This document shows, piece by piece, positions 1 to 9,173 of a stretch of DNA of 64,000 bases. Source of the stretch: Stieleria neptunia (lineage in GTDB: Bacteria > Planctomycetota > Planctomycetia > Pirellulales > Pirellulaceae); the NCBI RefSeq assembly GCF_007754155.1, contig NZ_CP037423.1:4092001-4156000 (forward strand), written 5' to 3'. Both the position numbers and the translations under genes were made by a program. Numbering within the stretch: the stretch's first letter is position 1; every line of letters starts with the position of its first letter. The notes below the pieces were generated by a model. That model was not told where the DNA came from. It saw only the letters and a list, made by a program, of their open reading frames with translations, and did no database searches.

Positions 1-582
1 CGAATCCACTGCGTCGGCAACGTGATGATCGACTCGTTGATCCGTGCGTTGCCCAAGATCGAACAGAGCGAGATCTTGACGACCTTGGGACTGACCGCCG
101 GCGAGTTCGTGTTGGCAACCCTGCACCGGCCCAGCAACGTCGACGATCCCGCGATGCTGGCCGAGTTGATCGCGGCGCTCAACGAAGTCTCGCAAACGCT
201 ACCGATCGTGTTCCCGGTGCATCCCAGAACCCGGGCGCGATTGGAAACGGAGAACATCACCGTCGCCGACGCCATCAACATGGTAGACCCACTCGGTTAC
301 TTTGATTTCATGTCGTTGATGAAATCGGCAAACGTCGTCATGACCGACTCCGGCGGCGTCCAAGAAGAAACGACCTACCTGGGCGTGACCTGTCTGACGG
401 TTCGGCCGAACACCGAACGCCCGATCACGATCGATGAAGGCACCAACCGCCTGGTCGAGCCCGGAAAAGACACGCTGCTGGCAGCGTGGAAAGAAGTCGA
501 AGCCCACCCGCCGGCACGCCGATGCCCCAAACTCTGGGACGGCAAAGCAGCCGAACGAATCGCCAAGAGACTACTGGGATAA
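1..582 (+). CDS. wecB: UDP-N-acetylglucosamine 2-epimerase (non-hydrolysing), C-terminal part
   Basis: The reading frame is open from base 1, so the gene starts before the window and only the last 193 codons are present. The visible part has the family's VHPRTR segment, the TDSGGVQEE nucleotide-binding motif near codons 116-124, and the TERPITIDEGTNRLV segment that contacts UDP, all typical of WecB/MnaA. The enzyme interconverts UDP-GlcNAc and UDP-ManNAc in the cytoplasm, supplying an amino-sugar donor for surface glycans. Its TAA overlaps the ATG of the next glycosyltransferase by one base, so the two are probably co-transcribed. Family assignment is firm; the product sugar within this locus is inferred. 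Confidence 0.93.
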   Translation, partial: RIHCVGNVMIDSLIRALPKIEQSEILTTLGLTAGEFVLATLHRPSNVDDPAMLAELIAALNEVSQTLPIVFPVHPRTRARLETENITVADAINMVDPLGYFDFMSLMKSANVVMTDSGGVQEETTYLGVTCLTVRPNTERPITIDEGTNRLVEPGKDTLLAAWKEVEAHPPARRCPKLWDGKAAERIAKRLLG

Positions 583-1760
583 TGCGTCTCCTCGTCAACA
601 CGCTTCCGATCGGGTCCATGAGCGGCAATCACGTCGTTTATGGTTTCCTGGATCCATACTCCGCAGCCACACTGCCGGATCACGATTTGGTCATTGTCCA
701 CTATGAGGACAATCCTCCGCCCGCAGAGATCGTTGAACGTGGCGCGACGACGATTCCCGTTTCACTGCGTTACAAAAACTGGGCCCAACGGTTGTTTTGG
801 GAAACGATACGACTGCCCGGTGTGATCCGCGGTGCAGGCGCCGATGTGGTTCTGACCGTCTCGGGTGCCCTCACACCCCGATGTCCTGTCCCCCAAGTCG
901 TTCTGTGCCAAAATCCTTGGTGCTATCGTCCTGTCGTACACCGGAATTGGAAAGAACGACTCAAGGCAAGACTGCAGCGTGTTGGATACTCAAACGCATA
1001 TCAAAACGCCGCGATGATGATCTACATCTCAGGCCATCTGCGTGAGCTTTATCGATCGGATAATCGGCGGAAAAAAGAGTGCCGCAGTGAGATCGCTTAC
1101 GTCGGCCTGAATGAAAACACGTATCAAGCCGCAAAGCAGCACGCGGACTTGCCACGAGACCCCTACTCGATCCTGTCCGTTTCCGCGATGGCGGCTTGGA
1201 AAGGAGCCCACACGCTCGTCGATGCCGTGTCGATCCTGAGACAACGAGACATCCCGGCAAAATTGCGGCTCGTCGGACCTTGGCCCGACGCCGACTATGA
1301 AACGAGAGTTCGAAATCAGGTCGCTCGACTGCAACTTGACAACGCGGTCGAGATTCTGGGGCGTGTCAGTGACGATGAGCTCCATCGGCAATACGCAATC
1401 AACAAAGTCTACGCGTTAGCCAGTCACTGTGAATCGTTCGGGATTCCCGCTGCCGAGGCCATGGCATTCGGGACACCTGTTGTCAGCACCGACTGCTGTG
1501 CGATTTCAGAAATCTGTGAGCCCGCCGGATTGTTCGGCCCCGTCGAAGATCCCCGGTGGACGGCCGACGCGTTGCAGACAGCTCTCACCGACGACGACCA
1601 GTGGCAAGCCTGGTCGAAAGCCGCTTCCTGCAGAGCTCAAACCTTGAATTGGGATCGATGTGCCGAAGCGTTCAAGCTGATCCCACAACTGGCCGACGTG
1701 CCTCCCTCCTCGGTGTACAGCCCGAGCCCTGCATCACCTTCCGAACAAAACGCCTCTTGA
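582..1760 (+). CDS. GT4-family glycosyltransferase
   Basis: A 392-residue GT-B fold transferase. The open frame extends further upstream, but the ATG at 582, overlapping the wecB stop, gives a proper first Rossmann strand (MRLLVNTLPIGSM). The C-terminal half carries the GT4 donor-site signature: ILSVSAMAAWKG (about residues 206-217), the LVGPWPD strand, and an E-x7-E type motif ESFGIPAAEAMAFG near residues 284-297. It would transfer a sugar from a nucleotide donor to a lipid-linked glycan at the inner face of the membrane. Donor and acceptor cannot be read from the sequence. Its TGA overlaps the next ATG. Confidence 0.88.
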   Translation: MRLLVNTLPIGSMSGNHVVYGFLDPYSAATLPDHDLVIVHYEDNPPPAEIVERGATTIPVSLRYKNWAQRLFWETIRLPGVIRGAGADVVLTVSGALTPRCPVPQVVLCQNPWCYRPVVHRNWKERLKARLQRVGYSNAYQNAAMMIYISGHLRELYRSDNRRKKECRSEIAYVGLNENTYQAAKQHADLPRDPYSILSVSAMAAWKGAHTLVDAVSILRQRDIPAKLRLVGPWPDADYETRVRNQVARLQLDNAVEILGRVSDDELHRQYAINKVYALASHCESFGIPAAEAMAFGTPVVSTDCCAISEICEPAGLFGPVEDPRWTADALQTALTDDDQWQAWSKAASCRAQTLNWDRCAEAFKLIPQLADVPPSSVYSPSPASPSEQNAS

Positions 1761-2833
1761 TGCCGACAAAAATCCTCATCACGGGTATCTGTGGTTTTGT
1801 GGGAAGTGAACTCGCATTGGCACTTCAACAACACCGCACGTCCGAGACCGTGGAAATCATTGGAATCGACAACCTGTCGAGAAATGGCAGCTGGCGAAAC
1901 CGTGAACGGCTGGCACAACACGGCGTTTCGGTCCTGCACGGTGACATCAGACTCCAAACCGACGTGGAAATGGCCGGCCCGGTCGATTGGGTCATCGATG
2001 CCGCCGCAAATCCAAGTGTGCTGGCGGGCGTCGATGGACAATCAAGCTCTCGACAATTGATCCAATGCAATCTCGACGGCACGATCAATCTCCTGGAACA
2101 TTGCAAGAATCAAGAGGCGGGATTTATATTATTGAGCACAAGTCGCGTGTACTCGATTCCACCACTTTCCCGACTTCCGGTGGTCGCAAACGAAAACGCG
2201 TTCCTTGTTTCGGACCACCCATTGCCGCCCGGGGTTTCCGCCGCCGGAATCTCGGAGGACTTTTCGACGGCCGCCCCCGTGTCACTTTACGGGGCAACGA
2301 AGTTGTCGTCCGAGCAGCTTGCTTTGGAATACGGCCAGGCGTTCGGGTTTCCCGTTTGGATCAATCGCTGCGGCGTGATGGCCGGCGCGGGGCAGTTTGG
2401 AAAAGCCGACCAGGGCATCTTCGCTTTCTGGCTGCACAGCTGGAAAGAGGGCAAACCACTGAAGTACATCGGCTTCGGCGGTCACGGGCATCAGGTCCGT
2501 GATTGTCTGCACCCGCGAGACCTGGCGCCGTTGCTATTGAAACAACTCAATTCCGAGGATTCACAAAAGCCGCCGGTCGTGAACGTTTCCGGTGGTGCAG
2601 CGTCGGCGATGTCGTTGGCGCAGTTGAGTCAATGGTGCCGTGGACGATGGGGGCAACGTGAGGTGGAGGTGGACGATCGCCCGCGGCCGTTCGACTTACC
2701 CTGGGTTGTGCTCGATCACTCCCAGGCGACCGCCTGCTGGGATTGGACGCCGGAAACGACGTCACAACAGGTACTGACTGAAATCGCGGACTTTGCCGAC
2801 ACCCAGACCGACTGGATTGGGTTTTCCAAATAA
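1760..2833 (+). CDS. NAD-dependent sugar epimerase, CDP-paratose 2-epimerase-like
   Basis: A 357-residue extended short-chain dehydrogenase. It has the N-terminal NAD motif G-x2-G-x2-G (residues 9-15, GICGFVG), the aspartate-containing IDNLSRNGS segment for NAD ribose, the STSRVY strand and the catalytic YGATK (Tyr177, Lys181). The later segments RCGVMAGAGQFGKADQG and YIGFGGHGHQVRD are characteristic of CDP-paratose/CDP-tyvelose 2-epimerases (RfbE family). It probably acts on a CDP- or UDP-linked sugar precursor in the cytoplasm. The ATG at 1760 overlaps the previous stop; the longer open frame upstream is a shadow. Exact substrate is uncertain because no CDP-glucose dehydratase or paratose synthase is in the window. 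Confidence 0.85.
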   Translation: MPTKILITGICGFVGSELALALQQHRTSETVEIIGIDNLSRNGSWRNRERLAQHGVSVLHGDIRLQTDVEMAGPVDWVIDAAANPSVLAGVDGQSSSRQLIQCNLDGTINLLEHCKNQEAGFILLSTSRVYSIPPLSRLPVVANENAFLVSDHPLPPGVSAAGISEDFSTAAPVSLYGATKLSSEQLALEYGQAFGFPVWINRCGVMAGAGQFGKADQGIFAFWLHSWKEGKPLKYIGFGGHGHQVRDCLHPRDLAPLLLKQLNSEDSQKPPVVNVSGGAASAMSLAQLSQWCRGRWGQREVEVDDRPRPFDLPWVVLDHSQATACWDWTPETTSQQVLTEIADFADTQTDWIGFSK

Positions 2834-2841
2834 CGTTGCAC

Positions 2842-3723
2842 ATGACCACCGTCAGCAGTTCTCAGCCAAACGCAATGCCCGAAACGGAACCGCCGTTCGA
2901 CCCCGTGCCGGTCACGGTGATCGAACCGCCCCGCGGATGGATAGGAATCAACGTCGGTGAACTCTGGCGTTACCGTGATCTCTTTGCACTGTTGGTCCAG
3001 AGGGATCTCGTCGCTCGCTACAGACAGAGCATCATCGGGATCGGCTGGGCAGTGCTGCGTCCGTTGATCTCGATGATCATCTTCACGTTCATCTTCAGCA
3101 AGGTCGCGGGGATTCCGTCGGACGGGTCTCCATACGCCCTGTTCACGTTTTCCGCTCTGTTGCCCTGGCTCTACTTCTCCGGAACATTGCAGACGTCGAC
3201 CAGCAGCATTGTCGGCAGCGCTCATTTGTTGCGAAAAGTCTATTTTCCACGCCTGATTTTGCCGCTGGTGGGCGCGGTCACCGGTTTGGTGGAGCTGCTC
3301 ATTCAGTTTGTCGTCTTGATCGGACTGATGTTCTGGTATCAATTCGCGCCTGGATGGCAAATCGTTCTCGCACCCCTGTTCATCCTGATGGCGGCCGCCT
3401 CGGCGGTTTCGGCCGGACTTTGGCTGACGGCTTTGAACGTCAAGTACCGCGACATTGGTCAAGCGGTACCGTTCCTGGTACAGGCGTGGATGTGGCTGTG
3501 CCCGATCGTTTACTCCAGCAGCCAAGTCCCTGAAGAGGTCCGGCCGATCTATGCGCTCAACCCCATGGTCGGAGTCATCGAAGGATTCCGCTGGTGTTTT
3601 CTGGGAACGACGACTCCGGACTGGAACATCATGGCAATTTCCTTCGCCGTGGTCTTGATCATGCTGCTGAGCGGACTGCTCTATTTCCGAAAAGTCGAAG
3701 ACGGATTCGCTGACATCATTTAG
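2842..3723 (+). CDS. Polysaccharide ABC exporter, permease subunit (Wzm-like)
   Basis: A 293-residue ABC-2 type permease. The N-terminal half has the usual WRYRDLFALLVQRDLVARYR amphipathic segment followed by about six hydrophobic helices, and the LGIIGWAVLRPL-like region (here SIIGIGWAVLRPL) typical of TagG/Wzm/KpsM proteins. It forms the membrane channel that flips a completed glycolipid across the inner membrane using the ATPase encoded next door. A TTG six bases upstream (2836) is an alternative start; the ATG at 2842 is preferred. The gap to the preceding gene is only 8 bases. Confidence 0.92.
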   Translation: MTTVSSSQPNAMPETEPPFDPVPVTVIEPPRGWIGINVGELWRYRDLFALLVQRDLVARYRQSIIGIGWAVLRPLISMIIFTFIFSKVAGIPSDGSPYALFTFSALLPWLYFSGTLQTSTSSIVGSAHLLRKVYFPRLILPLVGAVTGLVELLIQFVVLIGLMFWYQFAPGWQIVLAPLFILMAAASAVSAGLWLTALNVKYRDIGQAVPFLVQAWMWLCPIVYSSSQVPEEVRPIYALNPMVGVIEGFRWCFLGTTTPDWNIMAISFAVVLIMLLSGLLYFRKVEDGFADII

Positions 3724-3759
3724 CTTGTCGCGGCAACTTCAAATTCACATCGATCTGCA

Positions 3760-5031
3760 ATGCTTCCCGCCATCTCCATCGAGCAACTTTCCAAACGATA
3801 CCAACTGGGGGTCACACACTCCGGATCGGTACGCGAGGCCGTCAATCGCGTCTTGGCCAAGGTTGCGGGGAAAAAGCAATCGCCCGATCTGGAGGCGATC
3901 GCCAAGGCACACCCCAATCGCGTTGTAGGCGACCAATTCTGGGCCTTGCGTAACATTGATCTCGAAATTCAACCCGGTGAAGTTGTCGGGCTGATCGGTC
4001 GCAACGGCGCGGGCAAGAGCACGTTGCTCAAAATCCTCAGCCAAATCACCAAGCCGACCGAAGGGAGAGCAATCATTCGCGGCCGAGTCGCCGCGTTGCT
4101 GGAGGTCGGGACCGGTTTTCACCCGGAGTTGACGGGGCGCGAAAACGTCTATTTGAACGGCACCATTCTGGGCATGAGCAAGGCGGAAGTGAAACGCCAA
4201 TTCGATGCCATCGTCAACTTTGCCGGAGTCGAGACGTTTGTGGACACGCCGGTCAAACGCTACAGCAGCGGAATGACCGTACGATTGGGGTTCGCGGTGG
4301 CCGCCCACCTGCAGCCCGAAGTGATGATCGTCGACGAAGTGTTGGCGGTCGGAGACGCATCGTTCCAAGAGAAGTGCATCGGAAAGATGTCGGAAATGGG
4401 AAACGAGGGTCGAACGATCGTCTTTGTCAGTCACAGCATGTCCGCGATCGAGCAACTGACCCGCAAATGCTTCGTCGTCAACGACGGCCAATGCGTTTTT
4501 GAAGGCCCCAGTGCCGATGCGGTGGACCACTATTTGGATCGCCAAAGACGCGAACTGGCTCAGTCGAGTGACGTTTCAACATTGCCCAGAGTCAGCTGGG
4601 CGGGAGATCAGGCTGCGAAGATCGTGCGAGCGGAACTGCCCGATCTCGAAAACGGAAAGCTGACCGGTAACGAACCGATCCGCATGCGACTCGGCATACT
4701 CGGAAAGAACGAGATTCAATCGTTCTCGTTTGGCCTGACCCTGAACTATCGCGACGGAACCCCGGTCGGCAGCGCGTTCTCGGTGCCGTGCGGTCCCATC
4801 CGCGCCAACGAATCACAAACCTTCGAACTCCAGCTTGCCACCACAGGACTGTCGCCCGGTCACTATTGGATGACCATCGGCTTGATGCGGGGCAATCGCG
4901 AAGCGACCGATGTGATCACGGAAGTCCTGCATTTTGACATCGAGGCTCCAGAACGATTGCCACCCGGATTCGTTGATTGGAATCCGGGTTGGGGGCGGAT
5001 CAAGTTCGATGCAACGTGCCGCCTGGTATGA
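3760..5031 (+). CDS. Polysaccharide ABC exporter, ATP-binding subunit with C-terminal Wzt-type domain
   Basis: A 423-residue ATPase. Walker A GRNGAGKS is at residues 80-87, the ABC signature YSSGMTVRLGF near 168-178 and Walker B VMIVDEVLAVGD near 187-198. About 160 residues follow the ATPase domain, matching the Wzt_C carbohydrate-binding beta-sandwich that recognises the modified end of an O-antigen in ABC-dependent systems. It pairs with the permease encoded 36 bases upstream. The C-terminal domain implies that chain termination (for example methylation or acetylation of the non-reducing end) is read before export, which fits the methyltransferases encoded downstream. Confidence 0.93.
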   Translation: MLPAISIEQLSKRYQLGVTHSGSVREAVNRVLAKVAGKKQSPDLEAIAKAHPNRVVGDQFWALRNIDLEIQPGEVVGLIGRNGAGKSTLLKILSQITKPTEGRAIIRGRVAALLEVGTGFHPELTGRENVYLNGTILGMSKAEVKRQFDAIVNFAGVETFVDTPVKRYSSGMTVRLGFAVAAHLQPEVMIVDEVLAVGDASFQEKCIGKMSEMGNEGRTIVFVSHSMSAIEQLTRKCFVVNDGQCVFEGPSADAVDHYLDRQRRELAQSSDVSTLPRVSWAGDQAAKIVRAELPDLENGKLTGNEPIRMRLGILGKNEIQSFSFGLTLNYRDGTPVGSAFSVPCGPIRANESQTFELQLATTGLSPGHYWMTIGLMRGNREATDVITEVLHFDIEAPERLPPGFVDWNPGWGRIKFDATCRLV

Positions 5032-5059
5032 CGCGTATTCTTCCAGATTTACACCTTCA

Positions 5060-5869
5060 ATGATGATCAAGACCTTTCTACACAAGACGATTCAGACATT
5101 CGGCTACGATATTGTCTCATCGCAAAACTTGGAAGCCGAAGTGACTCGGCGCATCAAGTCTCGCGAACAGAATCGGATCGCCGAGATCAAAAAACAACGG
5201 GAAAGACGTCGCGATTCCAAACCGGTTGATGCCGGCGAGACAGGAATCATCTGGGCTGGCCGGGACGAAATTGATGAGAAGGCGAATGCTTGTATGCGAG
5301 ATGCGCAAACACTTCTCGATATCGGTTGCGCCTTTCGTCCGCAGCGGAGGTTCGATGCGCAGATCCACATTTGCTGCGAACCCTTTCACGAATACATGGA
5401 CCGCTTGATTGTCGAAACCGCCAAGGAGACACGGTTCGTCTATCTGAAACTCAATCTCGAAGAAGCCTGTGCCGCATTCCCCCACGGAAGCGCAGACAGC
5501 GCATACATGTGCGACGTCATCGAACACATCGATCGCGAGATCGCAGAACGATGCCTCGAACAACTCAAACTGATCGTCAATCAACAGATCATTCTCTTTA
5601 CGCCACTCGGCTACATGCCGCAGGATCCTGATGAATTGAACGCGGATACCGACCCCTGGGGCATGGGAGGCATGGAGTGGCAAAAACACCGCTCTGGTTG
5701 GACCCCCGAAGATTTCCCCAGTCATGAGGGCTGGACCGTGATCGCTTGCCGAGACTTTCACCACGAAGACGGATACGGTCGCAAGCTCGACAAACCCTTC
5801 GGCGCCATGTGGGCGATCTGGAACGCCAACGCCGATTGCGTCCAAAACAACGAAAGTCCAAAATCATGA
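5060..5869 (+). CDS. Class I SAM-dependent methyltransferase
   Basis: 269 residues from the ATG at 5060; a second ATG follows at 5063 and an in-frame ATG at 5012 would overlap the ATPase gene. Motif I, LLDIGCAFRP, lies near residue 85, and the later CDVIEHIDRE and IILFTPLGYMPQ segments match motifs IV-V of Rossmann-fold methyltransferases, as in proteins that modify glycans. About 60 charged residues precede the fold. The position directly after the Wzt-like ATPase suggests a role in capping or decorating the exported glycan, which is inference. It overlaps the next gene by an ATGA. Confidence 0.75.
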   Translation: MMIKTFLHKTIQTFGYDIVSSQNLEAEVTRRIKSREQNRIAEIKKQRERRRDSKPVDAGETGIIWAGRDEIDEKANACMRDAQTLLDIGCAFRPQRRFDAQIHICCEPFHEYMDRLIVETAKETRFVYLKLNLEEACAAFPHGSADSAYMCDVIEHIDREIAERCLEQLKLIVNQQIILFTPLGYMPQDPDELNADTDPWGMGGMEWQKHRSGWTPEDFPSHEGWTVIACRDFHHEDGYGRKLDKPFGAMWAIWNANADCVQNNESPKS

Positions 5870-6612
5870 AACGTATCGCCAAAAGCACCTTGGCAGCGGT
5901 CGGCCTGGACGTGCGGCTGTCTCGAAACGTCGCACAAAGCCAAGTCGCGGCTTGGCAGCAGAAACAGGATGCACTTTGGGCGCCGTTTCTGAAACATCTG
6001 GATATTCGAACGATCATTGATGTCGGGGCCAACACGGGGCAATTTGCCGAATTGATTCATCGCCACTGCCCGGATGCGAACATCATTGCGTTCGAGCCAC
6101 TGCCTGTCTGTCACGCTGACCTGCGCAGGGCGCTCGCGGAGTTTCCTGATTCCCAACTCATCTCATCGGCAGTCGGCAATGCGCCTGCGACGGCCGAAAT
6201 GAACGCCAGCCAATTCACTCCGTGCTCGTCATTGCTGGCCGGCACCGATCTGCTTGGGGAAGACTACCCCGACGCCGCGGTGACCGAGACAATCGAAGTC
6301 CCTGTCGTCCGAATCGATGACGCACTTCAATCGCTACCTTTGCTCGATGACGTCTTGGTAAAATTCGATGTCCAAGGGTTCGAGATTCCGGCGATGGAAG
6401 GCGCTGCGGAAACGCTCGCCAAAGCAAGGGTGGTGGTTTGCGAAGTTTGTTTTTTTCGGCGCCTCTACCAAGGCCAACCGTTGTTCGACGAAATCTATGC
6501 CAAACTGAAGGATTTGGGATTCACCTACATGGGCAACGCCGAACAGCACAAACGCAAATCTGACGGTCGAATCGTCGAAGCCGATGCCATCTTCGAGCGG
6601 CTGGGGGCTTGA
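5866..6612 (+). CDS. FkbM family methyltransferase
   Basis: 248 residues starting at the ATG that overlaps the previous stop. It contains IIDVGANTGQFAE (SAM motif I, near residue 51), the EPLPVCH acidic strand end and KFDVQGFEIPAMEGA (near residue 166), the diagnostic D-x-[EQ]-G-x-E segment of FkbM proteins. These enzymes O-methylate sugars or other hydroxyls. It is the first of four FkbM paralogues in this locus. Confidence 0.9.
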   Translation: MKRIAKSTLAAVGLDVRLSRNVAQSQVAAWQQKQDALWAPFLKHLDIRTIIDVGANTGQFAELIHRHCPDANIIAFEPLPVCHADLRRALAEFPDSQLISSAVGNAPATAEMNASQFTPCSSLLAGTDLLGEDYPDAAVTETIEVPVVRIDDALQSLPLLDDVLVKFDVQGFEIPAMEGAAETLAKARVVVCEVCFFRRLYQGQPLFDEIYAKLKDLGFTYMGNAEQHKRKSDGRIVEADAIFERLGA

Positions 6613-6621
6613 TCGGTGGTC

Positions 6622-7902
6622 ATGGCTGCTACACCTAAAACACGCTGCGATGGCGAAACCGGTGCTGGCCCCCTGACGGGCCGACCGCCGACGGAGTTTC
6701 CTCGGCTGTTGGTCCTGACCGGCAGTCCCCCCGGCAACAATGGCGTGGGCGCGATCTTGCAACGTCAGATTCTGGAGGAGGTTCCCCGCGACCGTCTGCG
6801 AATCATCACCATCAACCCCCGAAGCGTTGACCCAAAATCTCTCAAGGACAACGTCTGGGTTGATGATTGCCTGACACGCAAATACGAACATGCCTATCGA
6901 CCCGTCGGTGGAGCCGTCGGAAACCTCATTAGTCGTCTGGCGCACGCGGCGCTCTGTCGTCCCGTCCTTCGAGAGGTCACAAAGCAGTGCGTCAGTGCCG
7001 GTCGTCAGCACCGTTGCGAGGCGGTGCTGGTGGTGCTGGAAAGCCCCACGCCGATCTTTGTTGCTGAACAGGTCGCAAAGCAGCTGGACGTACCGCTCTA
7101 TTGCTTTGTCATGGACGGCCCGCGTTTGCACACGCATGATTACGGTTACCACGGGGCATTGAAGGAGCATTTGCTTGCCGCGTTTGATTCGGCGATGCAC
7201 CATGCGTCGCGCATTGCCACGGCCGGTGAAGCGATGCAAATGGCCTATCAGTCGGCATTCAACAAACCGACGTCCATTCTCCGACAAGGAGTCGAGTATC
7301 GCGAGGCAGCATTTCCCGAGCTTTCGACCGAAGGTCCGATCAAAATCGGCCTCGCCGGGTCCATCACCGCTCGCGAAGCGTTCATGGCGCTCACCGACGA
7401 ATTGGATCGTCGCGAGTGGACGTTGGCCAATCGACCCGTCATCGTGCGCATCGCCGGGGCGCATCTGCGGTTGACCCCGAGCGGCCCACAGCACATCGAA
7501 TACTACGGATGGAGAAAGATCCCGGAGATGCTGCGATTGATGTCCGAATGTGATTTTCTTTACATGCCCCAACCATTTTCGGGGCATTTGCGAGAATTTG
7601 CCGAACTCTCCTTTCCCAACAAACTGTGCACCTATGTTCCCGCTCGTCGACCGATCATGCTGCACACTCCGCCCAGCGCGTCTCTGCCAAAATTTTTCGA
7701 TCGTTATCCCTGTGGCCCGCGCTCGACAGATCTAGCGGCCGCAGACTTGGTGAACCAGACCGAACAGTGCATCCAAAACCCGGCGGAATACCGGTCGTTT
7801 CAAGACACGGTCGATGCCGCGTTTCGCGAAGCACTCAATACGGCCGAATTGAAACGCCAAATTTACGCCTTTCTCGGTTGTTCAGGGATTGATCACAAGT
7901 GA
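6622..7902 (+). CDS. Glycosyltransferase, GT-B type
   Basis: 426 residues. PRLLVLTGSPPGNNGVG near the N-terminus is the first strand and glycine loop of a GT-B transferase; KIGLAGSITAREAFMAL starts the C-terminal Rossmann half, and CDFLYMPQPFSGHLREFAEL with the following SFPNKLCTYV resembles the donor-binding helix seen when this family assigns proteins to GT1/GT4. It would add one residue to the growing glycan. A GTG at 6616 is an alternative start. The family is recognised by architecture; no specific sugar can be stated. Confidence 0.72.
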   Translation: MAATPKTRCDGETGAGPLTGRPPTEFPRLLVLTGSPPGNNGVGAILQRQILEEVPRDRLRIITINPRSVDPKSLKDNVWVDDCLTRKYEHAYRPVGGAVGNLISRLAHAALCRPVLREVTKQCVSAGRQHRCEAVLVVLESPTPIFVAEQVAKQLDVPLYCFVMDGPRLHTHDYGYHGALKEHLLAAFDSAMHHASRIATAGEAMQMAYQSAFNKPTSILRQGVEYREAAFPELSTEGPIKIGLAGSITAREAFMALTDELDRREWTLANRPVIVRIAGAHLRLTPSGPQHIEYYGWRKIPEMLRLMSECDFLYMPQPFSGHLREFAELSFPNKLCTYVPARRPIMLHTPPSASLPKFFDRYPCGPRSTDLAAADLVNQTEQCIQNPAEYRSFQDTVDAAFREALNTAELKRQIYAFLGCSGIDHK

Positions 7903-9167
7903 CGTCTGCTTCCTGCTCTGTCGCGAGTCCGCTGACCGTTGTTCAGTTGCATTCCCATGACTACGGAGGCGGGGCCGAAGCGGTCATGCGTTTGAATCAC
8001 CGTGGTTTGGAATCCCTCGGTCATCGGGCATCGGCGATTGTGGCGAATAAATCGGGCACCGATTCGTTTACACGCCAACTGACCTATCAGCGAGGCATAC
8101 CCGGTAGTCGCCGGGTGGCCAAGTGGATGAAGAATGCGACCGGGCTACAAAACGTCTATGCACCGTCATTTCGATCCGTGGATGCATTGTTTGGGGAATC
8201 GCCCGATGTGGTGCATCTGCATGCGATGCATGGGGCACAAGAATGGGCCGACTTGGCCGGGCTGGCCCGCTTGGCGAACAACTATCCACTCGTCTGTAGC
8301 CTCCAGGACCTCTGGTGGTTGACCGGCCATTGTGCCTACGGAATGCAATGCGAACGCTGGAAAACCGGTTGTGGACAGTGTCCCGACCTTCAGCGCTATC
8401 CTGCGGTGCCGCGAGACGGAACGGCTTGGAACTGGCGACGGAAAAAGGCCTTCTTACAGTCACATCCGATTCATTTGATTGCACCTTCGGATTGGGTCAA
8501 GTCGCAGTGTCAGCAGAGCCCGATCTTGCGTGAGTGCCCGATCACCGTGGTGCCAAACCCGATCGATGTCCAGGCCTTTACCGCCGAGGATCGTCTCGGC
8601 GCTCGAGAGCGGTTGAAGATCCCTGCATCTCAGAAAACGATTCTGATTGCCGCCAATCACTTGGACAGCCTTTTCAAAGGCGCTCGAGAAGCGGTGGAAG
8701 TCGTGAATCTGATCAGCGATACCGATACTCTCGTGATCCTTGTCGGCAGAAACTGCGATCAAGTCGCGGACCACATCAAGCTGCCCAGTCGTTCGCTCGG
8801 ATACAAGTCCGACGTCAACGAAATGGCCGACTGCTACCGGTCCGCCGATGTCTTTGTGATTCCTTCCAAAGTTGAGACCTTCGGACTCGTTGCGGCCGAA
8901 GCGGTCGCGTGTGGCACAGCCGTCGTGTCCTTTCACGCCGGCGGCCTCAAAGAGGTTGTTGAAAGTTGTCACGGAATCGCAGTCACAGACGGAGACGTGG
9001 TCGCGTTGGCCGACGCCACCCGCTCATTGCTTGACGCGGATCAGGAACGTATTTCTCGTGCTCAACGGGGCCGGAAAACGGTTCTGCAAAACTATTCGCC
9101 GACCGCACACGCTCAAGGCTGTGTCGATGTCTATCGCACGGCCATCCAAGAACAGGTTGTCAAATAA
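7899..9167 (+). CDS. GT4-family glycosyltransferase
   Basis: 422 residues from a GTG that overlaps the previous TGA. The N-terminal VVQLHSHDYGGGAEAVMR is the acceptor-side glycine loop common in WcaC/WcaL-like enzymes, and the Cys-rich segment LTGHCAYGMQCERW followed by GCGQCPDL (about residues 144-166) is a known feature of colanic-acid type GT4 transferases. The donor-site motif ETFGLVAAEAVACG lies near residues 326-339. Cytoplasmic membrane face is expected. Substrate unknown. Confidence 0.9.
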   Translation: MTSASCSVASPLTVVQLHSHDYGGGAEAVMRLNHRGLESLGHRASAIVANKSGTDSFTRQLTYQRGIPGSRRVAKWMKNATGLQNVYAPSFRSVDALFGESPDVVHLHAMHGAQEWADLAGLARLANNYPLVCSLQDLWWLTGHCAYGMQCERWKTGCGQCPDLQRYPAVPRDGTAWNWRRKKAFLQSHPIHLIAPSDWVKSQCQQSPILRECPITVVPNPIDVQAFTAEDRLGARERLKIPASQKTILIAANHLDSLFKGAREAVEVVNLISDTDTLVILVGRNCDQVADHIKLPSRSLGYKSDVNEMADCYRSADVFVIPSKVETFGLVAAEAVACGTAVVSFHAGGLKEVVESCHGIAVTDGDVVALADATRSLLDADQERISRAQRGRKTVLQNYSPTAHAQGCVDVYRTAIQEQVVK

Positions 9168-9173
9168 TCCTCT

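Noticed and set aside
2716..3525. 269-residue minus-strand open frame opposite the ABC permease gene
   Set aside because: It is the antisense of a gene with clear homology; composition reflects GC-rich codon use on the other strand.
6334..7665. 443-residue minus-strand open frame opposite a GT gene
   Set aside because: The plus-strand frame has family motifs and fits operon spacing; the minus frame has none.
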